Below, piece by piece: positions 35,521 to 43,000 of a stretch of DNA of 64,000 bases (its first letter is position 1; every line of letters starts with the position of its first letter). The DNA is from UBA1876 sp003446665 (GTDB lineage: Bacteria > Synergistota > Synergistia > Synergistales > Thermovirgaceae), in assembly GCA_040616305.1 (NCBI GenBank), contig CP159918.1, forward strand, positions 1,364,001 to 1,428,000. Reading direction: 5' to 3'. The translations under genes and the position numbers were made by a program. The notes below the pieces were generated by a model that worked only from the letters and a program-made list of their open reading frames with translations, was not told the origin of the DNA and searched no databases.

Positions 35521-36197
35521 ACCTTCTTTTTCCGGCGTTCTCCGCCCTGTGGATAGGCATACTGGCTTCCGTCAGCCCCTGTCCGCTGGCATCGAACATA
35601 GCGGCTTTTTCCTTCATCGAAAAGGATTGCGGAAACAACCGTTCGGTCCTTTTGTCGGGGGTCGCCTACGCTCTAGGCAGGATGGTCACATTTTCGGTAC
35701 TCGGGTTTTTGGTCGTAAACGGTGTCATGGCAATACCGTCGGTTTCCATGGCTTTGCAGCGCCACATGAACATGTTCCTGGGACCTATCCTGTTGGTTGT
35801 AGGCGTCTTTGTGCTTGATCTCCTTGAACTTCCGCCCTTTTCTTTTACTAAACGTATAAGGGACAATGCCCTTTTCAAAGGACCCGGCGGCGCTTTTGTC
35901 ATGGGTATCATATTCGCCCTGGCCTTGTGTCCCGTTTCGGCAGCCCTGTTTTTCGGAGGTCTGGTTCCGCTTGCGGCAAAGGAATCCTCGCCCTTTTTGC
36001 TACCGGCGATTTTCGGTATAGGCACGGCACTTCCTGTTACAGTGCTGGCTTTTTCGCTTTCTCTGGGGATTTCCGCGCTATCGGCTTCGGAGGCGTCGCT
36101 CCATGCCATACAAGAAAAGATCAGGATTTTGACTGGAGTCATACTAGTAGGAACGGGTATTTACTTTTCCGTCTTCTATACTTTCAAGATTTTCTGA
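35517..36197 (+). CDS. ArsG-like (CcdA/DsbD-family) membrane protein
   Basis: A 226-residue protein with about six membrane segments. Two cysteines sit in SPCPLASNIAAFSF and FALALCPVSAALFFG, the positions of the CcdA/DsbD electron-shuttle pair; the SPCPLxxNIAA form is that of the ArsG permease family. It is coupled to the thioredoxin-like gene by a 4-bp overlap, so it probably reduces or works with that protein, or moves small organics. The efflux role reported for ArsG is from other organisms. Confidence 0.7.
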   Translation: MNLLFPAFSALWIGILASVSPCPLASNIAAFSFIEKDCGNNRSVLLSGVAYALGRMVTFSVLGFLVVNGVMAIPSVSMALQRHMNMFLGPILLVVGVFVLDLLELPPFSFTKRIRDNALFKGPGGAFVMGIIFALALCPVSAALFFGGLVPLAAKESSPFLLPAIFGIGTALPVTVLAFSLSLGISALSASEASLHAIQEKIRILTGVILVGTGIYFSVFYTFKIF

Positions 36198-36536
36198 CCC
36201 TTCACGAACAAATGGCGGTTTAGTGTATAATCTGTCCTCAAACGTGCTGATTGGCTCCAAATATCCCTTCTCGAGTAACGCTATGACCAAGGAAATCGGA
36301 TCCGGCATTCCTGTTTTAGGTACCCCTGGTAAACTCGGCATCGGCTTCAATCTCCTCCGAAATCCAGAATGTGAAGGTAATCAACATGCTGCCGGCTTTG
36401 GCCTTCGCCGCTTGCCTTGGAGCGTTTTCCCTGTAGCTTTGATGCCGGGATCAACTCGCCCGCTCACCAACAGGCAGCTTTATTTGCTATAATAAAAAAA
36501 ATTGAATGCCTAGGACAAAACAGGAGGTGTTCTTGA
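36198..36536. other. 339-bp gap after the ArsG-like gene, no convincing gene
   Basis: A TATAAT (36226-36231) lies at its start without a good -35 box, and a second TATAAT (36488-36493) before fmdB. Short open frames exist on both strands (plus 36223-36492, minus 36144-36350), but neither has a recognisable product. AGGAGGT for fmdB is at 36522. It may hold a decayed gene or an untranslated RNA. Confidence 0.4.
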
Positions 36537-36710
36537 ATGCGGACCTATCGATGTCTCCACTGCAAGCATACTTTCGAAGTGGAAGATATCACACCGGGCA
36601 TCAAATGCCCGAAATGCCTCAACCGTTTTGTAGAATTGATCGAGGGGGAGCCCATCAAAGGGAAATCCTGGGGAGCCAAGAGTTTCAGCGTACCCAAGAT
36701 AAAAAAATGA
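36537..36710 (+). CDS. FmdB-type zinc ribbon protein
   Basis: A 57-residue protein. It begins MRTYRCLHCKHTFEV and has a second CPKC pair, the four-cysteine zinc ribbon of the FmdB family. ATG 36537 follows AGGAGGT. The longer open frame overlapping it in another phase (36506-36730) is a shadow. A terminator follows at 36757. Proposed regulatory or chaperone roles for the family are unproven. Confidence 0.85.
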   Translation: MRTYRCLHCKHTFEVEDITPGIKCPKCLNRFVELIEGEPIKGKSWGAKSFSVPKIKK

Positions 36711-36756
36711 CAATAACTCAAGTCGAATAAATTTTATATACGTATACGCACAAAGA

Positions 36757-36786
36757 CGCGAGGGGAGAATGATTCCTTCGCGTTTT
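36757..36786 (+). terminator. Terminator of the FmdB-type gene
   Basis: CGCGAGGGGA (36757-36766) pairs with TTCCTTCGCG (36773-36782), including two G-T pairs, around a 6-base loop, followed by TTTT. Confidence 0.75.
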
Positions 36787-36805
36787 CATTCGGTAACGTT
36801 TCCAT

Positions 36806-36920
36806 GGCTCTTCCAGCAGTACCCTGGATCCACAGCCTAAAAAACAAAAACCCCCGCCGGCACTTCTCGTGGAGAGGTGTTAAGGTAGTTGTGGAAACAA
36901 CAATACCTAAACCAACGGGG
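36806..36920 (+). ncRNA. Candidate structured RNA: hairpin plus three-way junction
   Basis: Upstream of the giant gene. First a hairpin: GGCT/AGCC (36806-36809 with 36834-36837) enclosing CCAG/CTGG. Then a junction closed by CCCCG/CGGGG (36852-36856 with 36916-36920). It encloses an 8-bp stem CACTTCTC/GAGAGGTG with loop GTG and a 10-bp stem with a 2-base bulge capped by GGAA, a GNRA tetraloop. The tetraloop is on the plus strand only. No known riboswitch class was recognised. A cis-regulatory leader or small RNA are both possible. The rest of the 363-bp gap (36711-37073) holds the terminator, two TTACACTA direct repeats and a TATAAT at 37012. Confidence 0.35.
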
Positions 36921-37011
36921 TGATTTATATGTTACACTAGAATAGACAGGTTTTACACTATGAAATCGATAAAACTGACAGACTCGTTACAGCATGGGCC
37001 GCACTTCTTCT

Positions 37012-37017
37012 TATAAT
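37012..37017 (+). promoter_or_regulatory. Possible -10 box of the giant gene
   Basis: TATAAT, 57 bases before the ATG; the best -35 is TTACAG at a spacing of 19, so this is weak. If it is the real start, the RNA candidate at 36806-36920 would be upstream of the transcript and not a leader. Confidence 0.25.
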
Positions 37018-37073
37018 AATACGGAAATTCTTCCCCAGGTCTAAAAACTACATAGTGCGAGGACGGTGCTATC

Positions 37074-40000
37074 ATGGGCAAAAAACCCCTGAAACATTCA
37101 CGGACCATCGTATTCCTCTTGTGCATTCCGGTTTTAATACTTTTCGCGGGATTCCCGGCGTTTGCCGCCCAGGACCCACCTGGCCCGACGGTCCTCGCCG
37201 AAGATGAAAGAGACTACTGGCCGAAGATCAACCGTATTTCACCGCCGCCTCAGGTCCCATCGGACAGGCAGCTTCTCATTGAATCCAGGCTGAAAAGCCT
37301 TGCAGGGGGCGGAGGGGATCCCATGGCGGTTTTCCGCCGTTTCGGGGAAGACGGGATTTCCGTCAAGGACCTCTACGGATTCAAGGCCGACTATATTCGG
37401 GAAAAGGCCGATGAAATAGCAAAATCGGAGGGACTCTCGGCAGCCGAGGCCATGCCCGAGGCCTTCGACGCCTGGCAGAGGGACTGGGGCCGGGCGGAAC
37501 GAACCCTCATGGACGCACGACGCAAGGGAGTGCAGGCCGCATGGGACCGGGCCGTGAAACGGTACATCGAAACACACCCAGACTTTCCCTACATCATCAG
37601 AATGGACGTAGGCAGCTGGCCCACGGAAAGCTGGAACGATCTCCGTTTCGAGGGTGATATTGATATCACCGCCATCACATCCATGGTCGAAAACGCCGTA
37701 GAGCTCAGAAACTACTACAACGAGGAAATCAGGGGCGACTTCAGGATGAACATGGCCGAGCTCGATGCACATGCCACGGCACACCGCCGGGCGAGCCTCG
37801 ATGTCTACATCACCCAGCCCGGTGCCGACTGGGCGGAAATGGACGCGCTGAACCGGGGAAAACTCCAGGAAGTGGTCATTAAAAACGGAGAGATCTCCTA
37901 CCGTCCCGTCACCGATCCTATGGAGCGCCTTTTCATCTTCGCCAATCTGAAAAACAACGTGGAAATGAAACGAGGAGCCCCGGACCAGCTTGCACGACTC
38001 ATGGATGAAGACGTCCCGAAGCCCTCTCACGAGATGGAACCGGCCGTGAGCCTTGAATTCCTTCGACACCTCACCATGGACGCCATCAGAACCAACCTTG
38101 CTCCCCATGAGCGTCTTGTCAAGATCGCCAAATTCGTCAACCGAAGCGCCGCAGACCACCAGGCCATGCTCAAGGGCTTCCCTACTTCTCCCAGGGACAC
38201 CGACCTCACCTCCTGGGCGAAACACGTCACCGACATCAAGCAGGATAAAAACATGACAGCCAGGGCGAAGCTCAAGGCCATTCTTGAGTCCAGCCGCGAT
38301 ATGTTGGGCGATGCAGGAGACGCCGGCGCCCTCGAAAGGTCCCTCAACACCCTGGCCGAACGGTCGGCGGCGCTCATCCGGCATAACATCGGAGAGGGCA
38401 TCGACGCCCGTCTCAAGGTCATCAACGACGCCAAGACCCCCTCCGAAAAAGATGTCGAGCGGAAGAAGCTCCTGGATGTTCTTGAAGAAACCTACGACGC
38501 CTACCGCAGGCAGGGAGTGGACTACCCGCCCAAAGCCTACGAAACCATGGTGGACCTGGCACAACATTTCAAAAAACGAGCCGTCCATATCCCCATCGCG
38601 GAGCAGAGACGACTGGCGGAACTCCTGGAAAAGGCCGCCGACAACCCCAACATGTCGGAAATGATGCTGGCTCTCATATGGGAGAAGACGGGGCAATACT
38701 ATGATGCCGTCAATGACCAGATCGACGCGTTCAACGACATCATGGACGTCCTCGACAAGGCCACGGTGGACAAGATCCGGGCCCTGGATCTGGAGCTCTC
38801 ATGGACCAGCGCTGACGGCGACACCAGGCTCTCCCTCCCCATCCCCATCGGCCAGATCAACGAACGCCTGAATTCCTCCGTTCTTGGAGTCATCGGAAAC
38901 TCCATGCCCTTCAAGGCTTTCAATCTCTACCAGGAGGGAAAAGCCTACCTTGACGCCGTCATGAAAGCGAAAGACTGGAGCGAATCCTTCAGCAATCTCT
39001 CTACGGAACTTTTCAAAAATCACGTCCCCGGAGGCGACCTCGTCGAGGCAGTGGTCATGGAAAACTACGCCAGGGCGGCCATCGGTGTGGTTTACCTGCT
39101 CTTTCCCGTCACCGCCGTACCGGAAGGGATCTATGGCATGAGCATCGCCGCCGCCGAATGGGGCGTAGGAGAGTGGGAACAGTGGCGCTACGAGGAAATG
39201 GTGAACGCCCTTTACGCGGGAACAACTTTCGAAAAATCCGGCGATTCCTGGAAGGTCAAAAGCATTTCCTACGACTGCCCCGGGAAGGGCACCGTCACCG
39301 TCACCAGGGATGAGGCCTTTAGTCTGCCCGAGCTCTGCCCGGATATCTCCAACATTCTCGTCCCACAGGTCAAAAACGACCCGTCCATCGTTCTCTATCA
39401 CGAGCTCCTGGTAAACCCCGCCATCTCGGACGGCCAGAGCGGCATCCCCGTATGGCCCCGCAAGTATCTCAACCTGAGCCGTTACGGAGAAAAACTCTGG
39501 CAGGAATACTCCGATGCCGTCTGGCGCACGACGCGGAGGTTTTTCGCAGGCGTCATCGAGGAGCTGGAAAAGCGCAAGACCTTCGCAGAAGGTGAAGGCC
39601 TCCGGAGGATAAAGGAAATAGAGAAGGAACTTTCATGCACTGGTCCCCTGGTGGAACTGACGGGCGATGAGGCGACGGACCGCCCGCTCATCGAGGATGT
39701 CATTTCCGACTACGAACAACTGAAACAGGTCAATGCCGGAATCACGCGGATCCGCGAAGAATGGAACGTAGTCTCCCTGAGGCCGCACAGGGCGGCCTGT
39801 CATCCGGCCTCGATCAAAAAGACCCTCGAGGAAGCGCGAAAAGATCTCGAAACCGTCCACCAGGCCGTGAAAGATGCCACTGCCGCCGTTGAGGAAATCC
39901 TCGGGAAGTCCGGCGCAACTCACGCCAAAAAGCAGCCCGCCGTGGAGGCCCGCATCAAGGCCGTCCGGGAACCGTCGGGAAGCGAAAAACGGAAAAAACA

Positions 40001-43000
40001 CATGAAGACCTACAAGGACTACCTGGACTCCCTCAGAACCGACGTGGTCCCCCTGGACGTGCGCATTCTCGGACCAGACCGGGTCTGCCAGGGGGAAAAG
40101 AACACCTTCTCGGCACAGCTGGACCGCGAGGCACGATGGGTGAAATACGACTGGCGCTTCGAACCCGAGGCCCCGTCGGAAACCCTCAAAAACCGCAAAG
40201 CCTCACGTATGGAGTGGGTGCCCGCAGAGCCCGGGACCTATACGCTCGTTCTTTTCGCACAGCTTCAGGAACCCCAAAGCGACTGGGTCTGGCACAAGAA
40301 AAAAGTGACCGTCATTGCAACCGACGAGTGTCCCAGACCAGTACTCAAACTTCGTGCGCCGGTGCGCGAGGTCTCGCCCGGGGAAATCCTTCCCGTAACA
40401 GCCGTCACCACAGCATTCGGACTCAACGGTGAAAGCTTCGAACGCTACTTCTGGGAGGTAAACGGGGTCAACTCCGGCGCCTCGGCGGAAAACACCTTCC
40501 AATTCGACGCCAGGGGATACGACGGCCGGACCGTCGAGATCTCCGTCAAGGGACGGACCGCTACAGGGTATGTGGCGGAGGCGTCGATGACCGTCACCGT
40601 CGCCGAGGACCTCGCAGGAGACAATCTTCGTGTTCTGATCGATCCCGAGGGGACGGAGTTCGATGCAACGAAACCGGCGGCATTCAGGGCCGTTGTCCTC
40701 GGCAGAACCGCCGGCAAGGATTACCGGTATCAGTGGAGCCTGAACGGAAATGTCCTGGGCAACGACGACAGGATCATCCTCGACCCTTCGGCCTACGAGG
40801 GGAAAAAGGTCACCCTCGGTCTCTATGTCCAACAGGTAGAGGAAGACCGCATCCTCTACGAAGGACAGGTCACCCGGAAAGTGTCCTTCGTGGCGGAAAC
40901 TCCCGTAACGGTACGTCTGGTTCCCTGGCCGGACAGGGTGACAGATGCCGAGAACCTCAGGCTTGAAGTGGCCGACCCCGACCGCAATCTCACCTACCAA
41001 TGGCACGAGTGGCGGGGGCGTTTCTGGAGCACCAACCCCATTGCCACGGGGCCGAAGATGGCCGCCTCCATGCGGGGCCTTTCGGGACAGACCGTCCGCT
41101 ACAAGGTTGTCGCCACCGACGGCAAAAACACCGCCTCCGCAGAGACGGGACCCATCGAGGTCACGGAGCCTCAATGGCCTTCTGAAGACGAGGAAGAAGA
41201 CGAACCCGACACCGCGGAGGAATCCGCCGAAGAAACCGGGACCGCTGTCGGGGAAAAGGACGAAAAGGCAGCGCAGGACGCCGCCGGAGAAGAAACGGAA
41301 GATGCCGAAACCTGGGGGAAGATAGAAATCTCCGCCCCGGCCAGGGTTATGGAAGGAGACATCGTCAACGTCAAGGCTGTCATCCCCACCGACCTCGCCG
41401 AGAAGGCGGCACCATCCTACCGGTGGGGATCCGACGCATCGAGGGGCATACGCCCTATGGTGATTCTCGGTCCTGATGTGAACCGGGACAGGACACCCGT
41501 CCCTGAAGCGAAAATCCAGTTTCTGCCAAGGCCGGAGTTTCGGGGGAACCCGGCCAATATCGGCGTTTTCGTCTATGAAAAGCTGAAAGGCAACCAGAAG
41601 GGAACACCCACCGCCTCCCTTGCCTCGGGGTTTCGAGGCATCGAGGTGCTTCCCATGGGGTGCTCCGTCACGGCGCCGTCATCCTGGGAAGGCGGCCCCA
41701 CCGAAACGGGCATCGTATTAAAGCGAAAAACGGCTGAAGGTGAGCCCCTGGCCGTCAAAGGGGAATTTATCCTCGATATCGCCCCCTGGCCGAACGGGAC
41801 GCTCGAGGCAGCGGAGGAACAGGTACGACAGAACAACACACACCGCGATGTCACACCTGTTGCCGTGGATGATTACAAGGGATTTATGGCAACCAAGCTG
41901 ACGGTCTCGGATCTGCGTGTATCCGCCGGCGTATACGAAGCACGCGCTGTTGTAGATGGATTGGCGGTAAAAGGGCAGGTTGGCCTCGATTTCGGGGGAT
42001 TCATTCATTACAGCGGGTCTGGCGCAGAATACACCGAAGAGGAACTCAGAGAGTATGTGGAAAACGGTCTCGCCGAACTCAAGGCCATCCTGGCGAGCAT
42101 CCGGATCGTTCCAGACCCGAAACGGACGGCGGGAGCCTATGATCCGGAATCACCTGAAGAGAAAAAGGATTCGGGCGTAGTGCTCAAGCGCCTCTCTCCC
42201 GCCTCCGGTCCCGTCCCGGCGGGAAGCCCCGTGGCCTTCGAAGCTTCCCTGGAAGGTGACAAACCCGAAGGAGGCGTGCTTTTCCAGTTCCAGCCCCACC
42301 CTGAAGTGGCCTTTGCGCCCTTTGAAACGAAAAAAGGGTCCACCTCCGCCGTTTTCGCCGAGCCCGGAACTGTCGACGTCTGGGTCGTCGCCATAGACGG
42401 CAAGGGCGATACCATCGGCGAATCGGAATCCATCACCATAGAAGTCATTGGGCCGGAGCTTTTCTTCAGCGTCACCCCCGACACCCCCAAGGTCGGGCAG
42501 GAGGTCATGGTAAAAGCTGAAACCGATACGGCCCTTCCCGAAGGCGCCTTCATCGCCTGGAACCTGGAGGGCAAGTCGGGCCGACAGGGAGCGAAAGCCG
42601 CAGATTCTACGGAATTCAGTTTCCTGGCGGAGGAAGCGGGTAGTTACACCATCCAGGCGGAGGCCCGGAGCCCGAAGGGGGAAACCCTGGCCGAGGGGAC
42701 GGCGACAATCGATGTTGCAGGCTACGACTTGAAGGTCACCGTCCTGGGCACAGCCGGGCCACGACCTCAGGAATGGGTCGAGGGGGAGGGCCTGAAGGAT
42801 GTCCCCGAGGGCAGCTTCATGACTGACGAACAGGTCCGGGTCAAGGCGGAAATCACCGACCCGGCCGCGCCGAAGGAGCTCCGCTGGAAATGGGTCCCCG
42901 GAGAAGGCACTTCCATGAGCTCCACAGGAATCGGTGATGAGGCCACGCTGTCGCGTCACGAACCGGGAACGGCCACGGCGACGGTGGAGGCGCGGAACAA

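Noticed and set aside
36506..36730. 74-codon plus frame with CRIDRG-type sequence
   Set aside because: Out of phase with the FmdB-type zinc ribbon, which has the AGGAGGT site and the four cysteines.
36841..36920. Possible c-di-GMP riboswitch, because of the words CCTAAACC and CGGGG
   Set aside because: The order of conserved blocks and loop sequences of GEMM are not present.
37239..38696. 485-codon open frame antisense to the giant gene, with others at 40203-41174 and 42150-42959
   Set aside because: Typical mirror frames of a GC3-rich gene; no ribosome-binding site or known domain.
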